This document shows, piece after piece, positions 10,787 to 23,974 of a stretch of 64,000 nt of DNA; position 1 is the first letter of the stretch; every line of letters starts with the position of its first letter. The notes below the pieces were generated by a model. The model made no database searches. It saw only the letters and a list, made by a program, of their open reading frames with translations, and was not told the DNA's origin. The DNA is taken from the NCBI GenBank assembly GCA_905250075.1, contig CAJNOP010000087.1:246819-310818 (forward strand), read 5' to 3'. This DNA comes from Rotaria sp. Silwood1. Its lineage: Eukaryota > Rotifera > Eurotatoria > Philodinida > Philodinidae. The translations under genes were made by a program, and so were the position numbers.

Positions 10787-11326
10787 CATGAAAAAAGTCA
10801 TATTAATTGTTAATTAAAATTAATATTTCATATAAGTTTTCCGATAGTTTGGTTTTTAAAGTGAAAATAAAATTGAAAACCTTTTTTCAATGATATAGTA
10901 TTGTAGAAAGTAAAACTTTGCACATCGTAATGTTTTTGAATAAGCAATAATTGTTTTCCTTGAATATGATACGACCCCATCTTTTAAAGTACGATTGATA
11001 GTGAGTAATGAGAAGAAAAAAAAATTCCGTCTGTGGACTTACATATATTTTTACCAGCATTATGTGTATCAGCAACGGAATGGAAAAACTTTTTTTCTTT
11101 CTTTTCTACACTGTAAAGCGCATTTGAGAAGATTGGGTCTTATCATATTCAGGAAAACAATTATTGCTCATTCAAGAACATTATTTCGTATAGAATTTTA
11201 TTCGCTACAAGTTTATCTCATTGAAAAAAGTTTTCAATTTGATTTTACATATTATAAAGCCAAATTATTGGAAGACTTATATGAAATATTAATTTTAATC
11301 AACAGTTAATATGACTTTTTGCAATC
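10787..11326. repeat. Fold-back element, 540 bp palindrome
   Basis: Arms 10787-11030 and 11085-11326 are inverted copies: AAAAAAGTCATATTAA at 10790 against TTAATATGACTTTTTG at 11307; TTGAAAACCTTTTTTCAATG at 10872 against CATTGAAAAAAGTTTTCAA at 11219; GATACGACCCCATCTT against AAGATTGGGTCTTATC. The overlapping open frames on both strands (10887-11075, 10995-11309) are by-products of the palindrome. Confidence 0.8.
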
Positions 11327-14300
11327 ATTTTTAGGAATCAAAGATACCATTCGATTCAGTTTTGTTGTCTCTATTGATTGATGTCTTTTCGTTTGGCTTT
11401 TCGTTTTATCAAACCTAAAAGATTCAATATCTCTGTAAAACCTATGGGCAATCAGATAGTAGAATAGTACACAACTCAAAATTTTTTGATGCGGAATGAA
11501 TGTGCGATAAAAGCAAAATGTTAAGTTTCCAAATAATCTTTTTGCTCAGGAAATCATGCAATCTATAAAAAACTTCAAAAACTTTATAAAAATATTCTGG
11601 AAAGAAAAGGATTTGCTGTAGAATACAGTAGAGATTTTGGCCTATCGAATGATATAATCAAAGTCAAAAAATAGTTTGTTTTATTTGTGAAATATGCTTC
11701 ACAAGACAAGTGTTACACAGGATCCAAATGATTGTTTTACATATTGTATGTGAGGGGGAAAAGAAAAAGACTCCTTTAATAGTAAACCAAAAAATAAGAA
11801 ATAATAAAGCAGCATTTCTTCATAGTACTGTATAGTGCATTTGATGAAGTGTATGTACATTCAGACAGAGAGAGAACGAAAAGTATTTTCGCCAATTTTG
11901 TTTTTTTTATGAAGCAGTATGCTTCGATTTTTTTCAATAATTGGATTTTAATGTTTTTTATAGAAAAAGGAAAAATTTTCTTGTAGGGCACCATACACTC
12001 ATTCAGTTATACTTCACTTGCTCCAGTCAGAAAGAATAGAGAAAGAAATTGTGTGTACTGGTGAATAATCAACCGAGATGAATGAATACGATGAAAATCG
12101 CGGTGACATAGTCCCAAACGGATCCAATCGTTCGACGGCGATAAGACTCCTGTAGAATTCTATTAGTCTCTTTGAATCTCGAATGAATTCTGTCTGTTCT
12201 GGTACGATCCGTGATTCGGAACCTACTGGAATTCAGTTGAAAAGTTTGATGGATTCTGGATTTTGAAATTTTGTGTACTTTATGTAGATTTTCGGTCAGA
12301 GGCCTTCACGGGGTGGTTAGTTTCACCTTGCCCTATCTTGCCCTTGTGAAAGAGCTTATAAACACTCGTATATTACAAAATGTAGTAATTTGATAAAAAT
12401 TGTGTAGCGTTTTATAAAACCAATATTCGCATGTTATTCATATCGCTTGCAAAGAAGATTACAATTGACATAGGTATGTCATGAAAACATTACGCACCAG
12501 AAACGATTACACAGTAGTTTTTTTCATCACGGGGTAAACAGAGCAAATCCAAAAGAAAGTTCCCCTGCTTTGAACTGCTGGACAGAACATCAGAACACTC
12601 CAGTTTCTGTCATAGCCTATTCTTTCGGTGAATCACAGAATCTCATTAGTCATAATCTCACACCAAGGCTGGATAAAAGTCTACTAAGCATGCCAAGTTA
12701 CAAATAGGCTCATTGATATTCCAGACACTTTTTCGTTATTTCTATAATAAGAGAACATCCAGATGAAGACGTACTGATCGATATCGAAGGAAAACTCCGA
12801 ATATTTATGAAATCTGGAAGCAGCATTCTGAACTGGAATGTCTCTGAAGTTTTCTGATGGTTTTCAACTAAATTCTATTTTTTCGGGCAAGAAACGGTCA
12901 GTACTCGCCCAGAAAAGTCCAGAAATATTTCGGTCGAAATGTGCTCCTAAGTCCCATCAATTTCTGGAGTTTTATTTCCAGATGCAGCGGTTTTTCTGCA
13001 TTTATCTAACCAATCGTAACAAAATCCGCTTTTTTTCGGACTCTGGAATCACAGATATTGGTGCGCATATCGTACAATGGAATCCTGGTTTTCAGCAGCT
13101 TTCACACTTGAAATTCAACGTTCTTGTCCGTGATTAGTAAGTGACATCCAGCTGGCATAACATGAAATGTTATCTAGATAGGTGTTGCACGTGCAAATGC
13201 TACGAACCTCATGTGTCATATTATTATTTTTTTTAGAGTCAAAGCTAGAGTCTATCCAAGATCAATGATTTCTGTTACATCTATGACATCTGTCGCGAAC
13301 TGAACTGAACTGAACTGTTACAAAACATCAGCTCAGTTAAGAGAGCCGATCCAATCAGGGTTGATAAGATCCCTCTAAGTTTTCCAAAGCTATTCGAGGA
13401 AGGCATCCATAACTCTTCAACGCCTATCCTAGCGAGTACCCAGAAGTCATCAAGGACTATCGAGTCATGGTACTCCTAACTTTCTAAGGGCTGTTTAGGG
13501 ATAGTTCTGGTGAATTTTTGAAGACTATCTAGCAATATTCCTCATAGCTATTCATAAGCCGTCCTTGATAGACCACATAACTATGCTAGGGATGTTATTG
13601 CAGCGTCATTTAGTAACTGATATTCCATCTGGTGCTGAATATCGTATGAGAGATTAGCGTAAAACTAGTGCGCTCGAATTTCGCTACAAGAAGTAAGAGT
13701 GGATCATTATTCCTAATCCGAACGCATTCAGTCACGTGAGCGGGTAGTTTCTTTCTACAATAAGTGTTCTATCGAAGAGATAACGTGTGAGAAATATGAG
13801 TCAGCTTTGGATATCCACTCTCTCAAATATGGATCAAGCATGTAGTCGTGCGGATCATGTTGTAGGGACTCGGCTGAGTCTGTATTTGCCAGGACAGCAC
13901 TATATCTTGTATTAACGATAGTTCAGAAAAGCTGTGCTTTATTCTGATTGGAAGAAAGTTATTTTTATCAGGCAGTAGGACTCGAGGAACATGTTTGTCC
14001 TATATTGTAAGGAGATAATTTGTTGCTGTCCGGCTGGAGTCAGACGGAGTCCCTAGTAACTTCGAGTTTGTTCAAATAACACCAGGTTAACTCGCTACAG
14101 TAACGAGATTTAGCTGTATTGGAAGCTGATTGAATGAGCACTATTTTAATCGAGCAGTTGGAAGAAAGCATTTAGTAGGCCTGATCACATAAACAAGAAC
14201 TCCGACTGAGCCAGGACTACACTCCATTTCTGCGTTCTAGATTAACTAATCACCATGCGCTAACCCATAACGTGATTACGATGTTTTGTATCCATCACCA

Positions 14301-14532
14301 CGCGAATTCTTCTTCGATTGGATAGCCTTCCAAGAATTATGGGTACCCATATTGAGTAACTCCTGAGGACTTATAGTCACAGGCCCTCCTATTCGATAGC
14401 CCTTGGGAACTTATGGAAGTCTCTTGAAATAGCCCTACAGGAATTACTGATATCCGTCAAGGATAGGCCCTGAAAACGTATAAAGATGTTATCAGGTGCT
14501 GTTCGGTCAGTTCTTCTCAACTAAACTGAACA
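11327..14532. other. Intergenic, decayed repeats only
   Basis: No gene recognised in 3.2 kb. Words of the TCTGGA/TCCAGA type recur at 12170-12270 and 12780-13000, and AAGGACTATC / GATAGCCCTTGG palindromic words recur at 13370-13570 and 14310-14480, suggesting old palindromic elements. A run of GAACT repeats lies at 13297-13318. The 99-codon frame at 12838-13137 falls inside the TCTGGA-rich repeat and is not considered a gene. Confidence 0.4.
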
Positions 14533-14593
14533 CAGTGTGGGTGTGAGTGCAGTCAAGAGTACATTGCACATTCACACACACACACTCACACAT
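14533..14593. repeat. TGTGGG fold-back, short copy
   Basis: GTGTGGGTGTGAGTG, a spacer of about 30 bases, then CACACACACACACTCACAC. G-rich arm first, C-rich arm second. More diverged than the 4846 copy. Confidence 0.6.
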
Positions 14594-14934
14594 TCCTTCT
14601 ATCGAATTCCTTCATTGGAATCACAATGGGTTCCAGTAATAGAACTCAACCGGGTTGAACGATACGATCAGATGCCCATCTTCCGGCTTTAGACATCACG
14701 CATACAGATTTCAATCGGAACTATTGGATTGATTCTCTCAGAATGTGTCAACAGCTTGTCGAACGAACGGTGATCTAGCATGGCCAAAGTTGCAGTTCAG
14801 GTTTTTGAAATCAAATATGATTGGCTTGTAAAGCTTGCTAAACTGTATTAGTGTATCAGACTTGCTGTTTTTTATTTGCACTAGTTGGTAGAAGAACGAT
14901 ATTCAAAACATTAGGTATAGATTAATCCCACCAT

Positions 14935-15000
14935 TGTGTGTATATGTGTGGGTACATCTCTTTTTTCAATTGAACGCCTACATTCAAACCCACACTCCAA
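14935..15000. repeat. TGTGGG fold-back, short copy
   Basis: GTGTGTATATGTGTGGGTAC, spacer with CATCTCTTTTTTC, then CATTCAAACCCACACTCC. Same order and a spacer resembling the ATCTTCTTC spacer of the 4846 copy. Confidence 0.6.
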
Positions 15001-15869
15001 CGTATATCTTAATTGGGAAACCGATAAAGCACCAATTTGAGATGGGTAAATTCTGAATCAATTTATTTTAGCACAGGCCAAATCTGAGATAGAAAACTAA
15101 GATGGAACGAATCGAAAAGAACAAAATATGGCCCCAATCAGAATGAGATTGACCCTGTTGTTGTTATTTTCGCACTTGAGATAGAAAAACGCTTGCTGTA
15201 CATCCTGACTGTTGAAAGAACAGAAAGACATAAGATTGATTTTTTACACAAGAAATGAACCAGAAATAATTACCATAATGACTCCACAGTGTAATAACTA
15301 TCATAAGAGAAGTTATCCTGTTCCACAACGTTTAGCATTGTGGAAGCAGTTTCATCTATTCTCAAGAACTCCCTCATCACTCAACATAAGAGGCTTACTT
15401 TATATTAATCGAGTTTCATCAATGTTCGAGAATTCCATTTTGATATTACTTACTTATTTCAGAGATGAGGCATTGACTACATAACTGTACATGAGGGTGA
15501 GAGAAGAGAAGTAATTCCGAGAGATAATTTCAAAGTTTATAGCACAAGAGAATTAGACGAAACTTCTGGAAACCACGACTAATTCTATCCAGAATCAGTT
15601 TCGGAATTTCCGGAAATTGATGGAAGTCAATTAATGTCGATTGGGCTCCTTATGTTGAATGATGATCGAGTCGCTGGGATTGAGCGGAATTCGTTTTGGG
15701 TGCAGAATTGAATCTGCAATGTTCAACGTCGCCGAACAGAATATATTCTCTGTCAGAAATAATTTTCAGATAGTTTTCTTAGGGAAAACGATGTGTTTTA
15801 ATGAAAGGCTGTATCATACATGACTTCTTCACTAGTTTTATTTCATTTTCTTCTTGCAAGTAGATTGAA
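15001..15869. other. Upstream region of the 15870 gene
   Basis: No gene recognised; the 90-codon frame at 15212-15484 has no recognisable domain. The last 100 bases before 15870 would hold the promoter and 5' UTR; no convincing TATA box was identified. Confidence 0.35.
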
Positions 15870-18836
15870 ATGTTTGTTCTGCCTCAATTACTCTTAATTC
15901 TCGAGTTCTTTGTATGTCTCTCGTCTGCCAGCAATTTTTCGCCTGATACTAATGATTATGATGCATATGGACTGAAAATAACTGCTAATAACTTGATGAT
16001 TGTGGAAGCTCAAAATGATTTTAATTGGTTTAATATCCAATTTGCCCCTTACACTGATGATGTTACACAAAACGATGAGCACGATTGTTTTATTGATTAC
16101 GATGATCCTTCGTGGTATGTTTATGCTGTTGCTCTTGGGAAAAATCAATCAATATATCGCTTTTTCTTCGTTGGTGAAATGATTGATTTGGACGAAGACG
16201 GGAAATTGCCAAATCGTACATTTGTCGGTTTTCTCAATTACACTGGCGATCTTACTACAATTGATTGTAGTAATTTCAATTTAATCATATCATACGTGGA
16301 CGGAAACTTCATTCATCAGGAACATTTAGTGATGACAACTGATCCTCTTGGTTTGATTGCCTACGGTTTCTCCAATCTCTTTACATTTTCTTATACAGCA
16401 TCTACGGGTAATCTGGCCGTTTATGAGAATAATTCACTCTCTCCTTCAACACCATTCCTACCATATGCCGTTGATTACGATGGTAGTCGCGGTATTATTG
16501 CTGGCTTTCTTAAGAATAATCAAAATTCACGTATGTAGAAGTCAATAACAACATAGGAATATATTATTTTCGCAACTTTTATGTTCTCTTTTTGTGTTTT
16601 AATAGGTATCAAATATAACGCAACTATTATTCTATTTAGTATTGATGCATCAACAGCCAATGCCACACAGATAAAATCATGGAAGTATTCGACGAATGGT
16701 ACAACATGGCAGGCTGGACAAACAAATGCAGGCGCTGATAAAAATGATCCTAAATTCGACATGTCTGTCAGTATAAATCCAACAGCTACACAAGTTCTCG
16801 TCGGTATTCAATCGATGAATACGGTTTTTCTCTTCAGTTATACAGCGACGACACTGACATTGGTTACTTCAATAGACAAAGGCCGAGGAATTGGTTTCGG
16901 CAAAGGTGTTGCCTGGCTCAGTGACACTCTCAACAGTGTTGCCATTCTTGCCAACGTCTATTCGACAAGTTACGTCTGGAGTTCTTCGAAAATCTATGTC
17001 TACGACAGTCCATTGACGAGTACTTCACAGCCAATCTCAATCTTTCCCAACAATGAACAGCCGCTTTACAGTTACATGTCTTCTGTTTTTCTCAATATCA
17101 TCACAACTCCAAGAGAATTAGTTCTTCTTGCTGCCCAAGGCGGTCTCTTCGTCATTCTCTCAGCTCCTAGCGGTTATTATTCCTCAACAATTGGACCAAC
17201 TGTTGAAGCTGTGCCGGCATTCTCCTCACAACTACCGTGTATGCCAGGTACATATAAGAATGTAACAGGTATTCGTCGCTGTTTACTCTGTCCAACAGGA
17301 ACAAAAAACGATGGAACCAACCTTACGATAACAACCTGTGTCAATTGTGCAATGAACACATTCTGTCCGCTTGGTTCTGTAAGTGATTCTATCTCGAACG
17401 ATCAGCTCAGTAACGTCATCCAAGCAGTTGCCTATCCAAAATCCCCAGATATCACCGGACTTGATGATATTCTGTTTTTCACATTGTTTTCAATTGGTTC
17501 ATCTGCACGCTGTGTTGCTCTTTCACCAATCTTTTGGACTTTGATCGTTGCTGCTATTATAATTCTCATTGTAAGTACAATGCTTGTGATTAAATACTGT
17601 GTTAAAAACTCAACAGCTGTAAATAGTTATACACTATTTGAGAAAATATTTAAACGAACAGATATTATTCGTGAAGGTGAAATGTGGGTCGGTGGCCTTG
17701 TTACGTTTTGTGTTATCGTGCTCTGTGTTTCTTGCTGTGTATTCAGTGCTAAATATTATAGTTCTTATCCGATTGAAACAGCTGGACCTTCAACATATAC
17801 ATGTGATACAAGTATACGTAATGCACAGTTTTCTTCATCTCTACAGTCTTTATCGGTACCAGCCGCAGAAAATATTCAAGGCATGATGGACTTGTTAAAC
17901 GATCAAGAAGTCAATTTGGACGTCTCTTTTCTCAATACAGTTTACAATTGCACATCAGATGCAGTTACATTGACCTATCTCTTAGGTACAACGTGGTTTC
18001 CAGTATCGCCGAATCCATCCTGTAATTCGTCGAGCTATACAGTTTCCTATAATGCTAGCTTGCCGTTTAGATCAATTACTGTACAACTTACTTTACCAAA
18101 CACAAATACAATCGGTGGACTTCGTATAGGTCTGCGTGCTAACGGTAAAAACAAATCTTCGACAGCAACGCTCCAAGATTTAGGTTTTTCACAAACATTC
18201 AATCACAGTGAACGTATGCTTGGACAAGACATCCGTATCACCCTTCCACTGACAAAAGTAATCAATAATACAAATCCACTTGTAAACGGTGATGATGAGG
18301 TACTGAGTGGTATTTGGATTGGTTCATTTTCGGTGAACTACTACGAATCATTCATGACAGACACTGATTATTTGAATGCACCACCTAAGACGTCAACAAT
18401 TTTGACACTGACGATCAGTGAAACACCCTATTATATACTAAATGAGCAATCACCAATTGCTAGATTACCTGAAATAATTTTTCATGATTTTCTTTATATA
18501 ACAATGATTATTGGAATGTTTGTGCTTATGTTTGTTATAGTTGAGGTAATGATTTTACCATGTGTAGACTTGTTAATTCGTAAGTGTAGACGAAACGCTG
18601 ATGATAAATATCGAACAGATAGTGACCATCGAACTGCCTCTGATCACAATAATGCAGATAATTCGATTTATGTCTCAAATAGACAGCAATTTAGTAAACA
18701 CAAGCACAATTCTGCTATGGTTAATAATTTTACCTCTCCTCAAAGACAGAAGTACACTTCAAATCAATATGCTAACCGTACTGAAGATGATAGTCAGCAG
18801 TTGCCGACGATATGGAATCACCAAGCGTATCTTTGA
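15870..18836 (+). CDS. Cysteine-rich multipass membrane protein, 963 aa, two exons
   Basis: Exons 15870-16530 and 16606-18836 join across a 75-base intron (GTATGT...TTAATAG) in phase 1, giving one uninterrupted 963-residue frame. Residues 1-20 form a signal peptide. Residues about 21-430 are an extracellular, beta-rich region with several N-glycosylation sequons. A cysteine-rich segment (about 430-480, CxPGTY...CxxCPxGT...CxxC) resembles the ephrin-receptor-like/GCC2-GCC3 repeat. Three hydrophobic helices follow (about 524-549, 582-605, 849-872), with a glycosylated loop of about 240 residues between the second and third and a polar tail of about 90 residues rich in H, N, S and Q. Family knowledge: such cysteine-rich receptor-like proteins are common in rotifers, ciliates and other protists, function unknown. 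The predicted topology is inference. Confidence 0.85.
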
Positions 18837-19171
18837 CAGTTTTCGAGTGAGGACTGATGACAATAGAATAATCAAAGAACTTGTCACAAAATAACAAGAC
18901 CGTAGTGTGTTATCAATAGAGATGCTACATTATCATTACTTCTTATTACTGTTGCTCGTTAATTCATAAAAAACTATTACTACTTTTATCACTTAATTTT
19001 TTTTAATCATCAATGCTTTCTTTTTATTATTTTAATGCCCATGGGAGTTTTATTGTTCTTCATTAACGAAATATAAAATAGTTTTCTATTATTTTATTAG
19101 TCAATACTTTTGTTATTTTGAAATTTTTATCACTTAATATGTTGTAACAAAAAGTAATCAAGAATTTATAA
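18837..19171. other. 3' flank of the membrane-protein gene
   Basis: AT-rich, probably 3' UTR and flank; no canonical AATAAA close to the stop was identified. No gene. Confidence 0.35.
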
Positions 19172-19788
19172 GGTAACTATTGTCGATTTTTTTTTAAATG
19201 CCAGCCACCATTTTTTCAATAACTCTTCACCATTGATAGCTATCGAGTTCAGGTTTTAGTCATTCGATAGAGCGGCGCGGGGGGGGGGGGGGGGGGCATC
19301 TATCTATATGAGACTGATTAGAACCAAAGAAGCTTTTTATGGTACATATTTAATTGATAACAGGTTTCGTTAGCAATTTTCATTAGTTTTCATAGAGACT
19401 TATGCTTGAATTACATCAAAATGTAGCTCGGAGAGTCCTGAATTAGCGTTAAGACCTCAGGATTTTAACGAGTTATCTTATTCGAGACAATGATAGACAG
19501 TGCTGAAAATTTTATTACAGATACAGTACCCTCCGAGCTATATTTTGGTGTAATTCAAGCATAAGTCTCTATGAAAACTAATGAAAATTCGTAACGAAAA
19601 CTGTTATCAATGAATTATGTACCATAAAAAACTTCTTTGGTTCTAATCAGCCTCATATAGCTAGACGCTTCCCTCCCCCGCGCCGCTCTATCGAATGGTT
19701 AAAACCTGAACTCGATAGCTATCAGTGGTGAAGAGTTATTCAAAAAATGGTGGCTGGCATTTTAAAAAAAATTGACAATAGTAATAAA
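19172..19788. repeat. Fold-back element with a poly-G run in one arm, 617 bp
   Basis: Arms 19172-19433 and 19529-19788 are close inverted copies (AAATGCCAGCCACCATTTTT at the left, the complement at 19746; AATTACATCAAAATGTAGCT mirrored near 19540). Inside the left arm, GCGGCGC is followed by 18 G residues (19279-19296); the right arm has only CCCTCCCCCGCGCCGC at about 19671-19686, so the homopolymer has grown in one arm only. The spacer is about 95 bases. No coding capacity; likely a MITE. Confidence 0.85.
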
Positions 19789-20073
19789 TTATTACTATGA
19801 TAAACCAATAATAAAACAATAATTACTATATGGCTTAGATACTAAGAAAAGGTGAGTTATTGGTACATTAATATCGTTTTGTACATTCTCTCAGAAATGC
19901 TGAATACATAGAAAAAACAGTCTAACAGAAGACAGTATTTTATTGCAGCTCTTCATCTTTGTTTTAATCTCGATTACAACGTCAATAAGCACCTTCCTTA
20001 TTATCTTTTAATCTATGTGATAAATGGTATTACGACATAGTGATGTGATTAAAACATGAAGTCAGATTTATTG
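19789..20073. other. Intergenic, no feature
   Basis: AT-rich, nothing recognised. Confidence 0.35.
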
Positions 20074-20135
20074 AGGGTATGGGTACGGGTGTGGGTATAT
20101 TGCTTGTTCCTATTGAACAGCCATACTCACATCTC
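20074..20135. repeat. TGTGGG fold-back, degenerate copy
   Basis: GAGGGTATGGGTACGGGTGT arm, spacer with TTGTTCCTATTGAACA (itself a hairpin), then CCATACTCACATCTC. G-rich arm first. Confidence 0.6.
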
Positions 20136-20314
20136 ATAATGGAACGACTAGCTATTTCTCAAATCAATACATTTATGAAAACATAGAAAGGACCGAAAAA
20201 ACAAAAAGCCACAAAAGAATTCAAAACATGAAAAATATAATCTTAATACCTGTAGATAAAAAAGGAACAGTAATAGCCATGAACAGAGAAGAATATATAA
20301 GTCAGATCGGAGAA

Positions 20315-20659
20315 AAGGGTGTGAGTGTGGGGTGTGGTGTGGATGTAGGTGTGGATGTGGGTGTGGGTGTGCGTGTGGGTGTAGGGTGTGAGTGCGGGTG
20401 TAGGGTGTGAGTGCGGGTGTAGGGTGTGAACAGAAAGAACCACACCCACATTCACACCTACATCTACACCTACTTGAGCCCATCGGGTCCTACGCGGACC
20501 CGGCTAGGATCCGGGTTTGAAGATTTTGTTTCAAGCGAGTCCGGGTCCGGGTACAGCAAATTTTAATCAGTCGGATCCAGGTCCGGGTTCAAAAATTCGT
20601 GAACCCGATGGACTCTAACACTCATATCCATCCACATCGCACAACCCACACCCAACCCC
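20315..20659. repeat. TGTGGG fold-back, longest copy, interrupted
   Basis: The G-rich arm (20315-20428) has about 18 degenerate GTGTGG/GTGTGGG units. After a spacer with AACAGAAAGAA the C-rich arm starts (CCACACCCACATTCACACC, 20440-20473), is broken by a 144-bp insertion (20474-20617), and resumes as ACACTCATATCCATCCACA through CCACACCCAACCCC to about 20659. Open frames reading GVDVGV-type or HPHPH-type peptides here are translations of the repeat, not genes. Confidence 0.75.
20474..20617. mobile_element. 144-bp hAT-type MITE inside a TGTGGG arm
   Basis: Termini TTGAGCCCATCGGGTCC (20474) and the complement of GAACCCGATGGACTCTA (ending 20617) are inverted, matching at 12 of the outer 14 bases. 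The interior is rich in GGGTCCGGGT-type words. Flanking octamers ACACCTAC and ACACTCAT match at five of eight positions, compatible with a decayed hAT-type target duplication but not proof. Confidence 0.6.
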
Positions 20660-23600
20660 GTAACTAGCAATTAGACAAAATAGATATATATTTGTAAAAT
20701 GAATTTCTATTTCATATATAAATAAAAAATAAAATATATGAAAATTACATTGCTAAAAATTTTCAATATGAATATTTATATCAAGTCCTATGAGATGTAT
20801 TCATATACATAGTTATCCGTATCTTTTTGAATGATCAAATATTCGACATATTTCGATTGATGTTCATCCATCGCATTAATTATTTCTTGAGCAACTAACC
20901 TCGTCAAATTTGACATTGATTGAAGCAGAAGTATTCATTAGATAAAACAAAGATTGTATTAAATTCAGTTCCAAGAATTTGAGTTAGTTAGAAGAGAAAA
21001 TTGACTAAAAGAAATTTTGTATTTAAGGCATAATCACGAATACTCTCTTTCAGAAAATCTAGCACAAGAAATTTATAATTGAATATTGGTAGTTTTAGTT
21101 TAGTTCATAGAATTAAAACTGTTTGGTCGGTTCACATTCATTTAAATTGAATTGAAATTAGTCAAATTGATTAGTAAAATTAACTACTCATAAAGCTCAT
21201 TAATGATCAATGAAGAGATATTTATAGTTAATTATACATTTTGTTAAACAGATATTCATAAATATGATATTTTCAGGACGAAATTTCTTTCAATCAATTT
21301 TTTATTCTAATGAACTCCAATTAAAAGTTCAAATTTGATTTTATGCAATTCTTTCGCAAAATGAAATATATTTAGAAATTCATTCCAAACTTTCGAATAT
21401 AAGACACAGAACGTACTCATATTAGTACTCGAGCATGAAGCACTCTAAAGGATGAGACTAGATAAGGCCATGTTTTCTTTAACATCTCTCAATCAATTTT
21501 TCAAGTCACACTAGTACCTCTATACAAGAATGAGCAAGATTTTGTTGACTCCGTGAAAGAGTAGGAATGGAGCTAAAAAAACGGTTCAAGAGAGATTGCG
21601 AAATAAATTATTACTATATTTTCGAGTGATATCGCTGCATTAATTTTAATATAAAAAAAAATAAAATAAAATATTTTGAGAGCAGTTAAATGGTGTTATT
21701 CGTCATCTTCCTTTTAGATAAAATGTATTATATTAAAGTGAGACCAGGTACATAATCTGCTCTTCAGTCTTATGTAAAAGTGCACTTATATATACTCAAT
21801 ATTCATGATGTAACGATCTTGAACACATTTTTCGAAGTAGTGGTACTCGTACTCGAGAAAGTTCAGAATTGTTGTCCAGCTTTGGTTAGATTTCAATCTT
21901 TTGCCAATAGATTCTGCTTTCAATTCTATACAAATCTGAATAAAATATTTTAATGTAAAAACTAACCGTGAAACATTATGAACTCAGGACTATAAGATAT
22001 GAAAATGACGAGTTCTACAACCTTGGCGTAGTTGTTCAATGTTTCTATATATTCTCTTTCTTATTACGTTCAAAAAAGATCGTTTGAACTGAATATTAAT
22101 ACACTACAGATAAAGATATTTCATGCAGAACTATGTCAAATCGTCGAAATTTGTGCTTTCTTCAAACATTTCCATACGACACATAAAATGTGTACCAGGC
22201 AAATGTGTAGACTGATAGACAAATCATTTGTTTTCAAAATAATAGCGATATTTGATTCGAAAAAGTCATTTTATGGCCTAAATACAGAAGTTTCATGAGA
22301 CGATGTCAAAGTTCTGAAAAAAAAATTGAAATTACTGTCAAAGAAAAGCTTATCCGCAAACGAGTCAAGGCGTTGAAGAAATTTTGAATTGCAATCAAAG
22401 AAAAAGACCTTCAACGGGGTTCATTAGATTTGCTTTTATCTCATACGTTTCATATCTAACATGAACAGTATAAGAAAAATAAACTTAGAAAATACATCAT
22501 TTTTGTGTCTTACTGTCTTTAATTCACGATACTTTACACTTAGTTTTTTTATTCTGAAATGTTTTTTCTTTATACAGATTTGTAGAGGGTTGAATGAAGA
22601 ACTTTTTGACAAAACAAAACTAGTGTTTTCTTTGAAATACTATCGTCTTCCGAGTTATCAGCTAAAGCAATGCGTCTATTCTTCAGCTCTTATCTTTGCA
22701 ATACATAAAATTACTAAGTGAACGATTTAAATTCATAGACTTTATGAAATTAAGTTTTGAAATCTAACAAATATTGATTAGCATAAATTATTATCGTTGT
22801 TGTTCGAAAACTATGATTTTCATAGATAAAATATCAACAGAAGTTTTTTTTAGATGCTTGAGATAAATCAATGAATTGAAATAAAGAACATGCAAAAGTA
22901 CTAGCTCATGTTATTTCAATGCGTGTCAAACTCAAATATCTTCAAGTTGAAAAATTCCAATGGTTCTTACATGTTATTGGATATGTAAAAATCTATTCTA
23001 TTTGATTTTTTCTCCTCAAACTATATCTATATTGAGGTTTCTTTGTATTTAAGCTTGTAGAATTCTCAACCGATAGAATTTTGTTAAAATTCTAATTTTT
23101 TAGTGTCATCACATTAATTCTGTCAAATATCTTTGTTTTGAGAAAGAAATTACTGAAAATGCACAAGAGTTACTAATTTCGCGAATCACATTTTCTTCTC
23201 AATCAAATCAAAATTCTACTAAGAATTTTATATAAAATAGTATTTTGATGAAAGAGTGAAGTCAGTAAAGAAAAATAAATTCTATCATATACTCTTTCTG
23301 TTTTCGAAAAATAAAATTCTACTAAGAATTTCAAAACATAAGGCGAAATTTAATAGAATCCTAATGATGCTATTGGAAGACGAACTCTTCTAAAAACACT
23401 TTCTTCTTGATCAAAACGAAATATTTCTTCTAATTTTAAAAAAGTAATAACCTTTGACAGAATATTATCTTCACTAGTATAGTATATCATTCATATTGCC
23501 TCTCTGGAAAAAAGATATACAACATATTATCATCTTAATAAGAAGAATTCAATCGAAATTCTGCTAATATTTTTCAATTATAAACAAAATCCTGGAGTAT

Positions 23601-23974
23601 GGAAAAAATCATGTCATATGTAGTACTTTGAGATTCTGAGTTTTGCTTAACAAACCGTCTGCACTTATCGTTTTTCTATTATTTAGAATTTATCATTTAA
23701 TTTTTGATCCAGTTTTATTTTGTTTTATATACTTTATCTAGCTGTTTTCGTTTTTCTGTTAGGCATTTAATCAATTAAAAAAGAATTTATTAATTACTGT
23801 TCGATACGTTGAATTTGACATTCCTAATTGTTATCATGACTCTAATGAATCAGTTTATATTAGCAAACATCTTGTACTTTTTCCTAAGGTCAATATGCCT
23901 CAATTTACATACATTACGTCTTTGACGACCAGATGAGTTTTTTTCTTAGACAACTAGTAAGTTTATTTTAAATA
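20660..23974. other. Intergenic, no gene
   Basis: 3.3 kb of AT-rich DNA. Frames at 22032-22298 and 22461-22721 are short and without domains. A diverged inverted repeat at 23095-23475 is listed separately. Confidence 0.4.
23095..23475. repeat. Diverged inverted repeat
   Basis: TTCTGTCAAATATCTTTG near 23118 mirrors CCTTTGACAGAATATT near 23451, and TTTGTTTTGAGAAAGAAA mirrors the complement of TTCTTCTTGATCAAAACG near 23402. AAATTCTACTAAGAATTT occurs twice (about 23212 and 23313), itself a palindrome. An old fold-back element is likely. Confidence 0.4.

Noticed and set aside
20148-20483. Long open frames rich in HPHP and GVDVGV
   Set aside because: They are translations of the degenerate TGTGGG/CCCACA repeat; no start context or domain.
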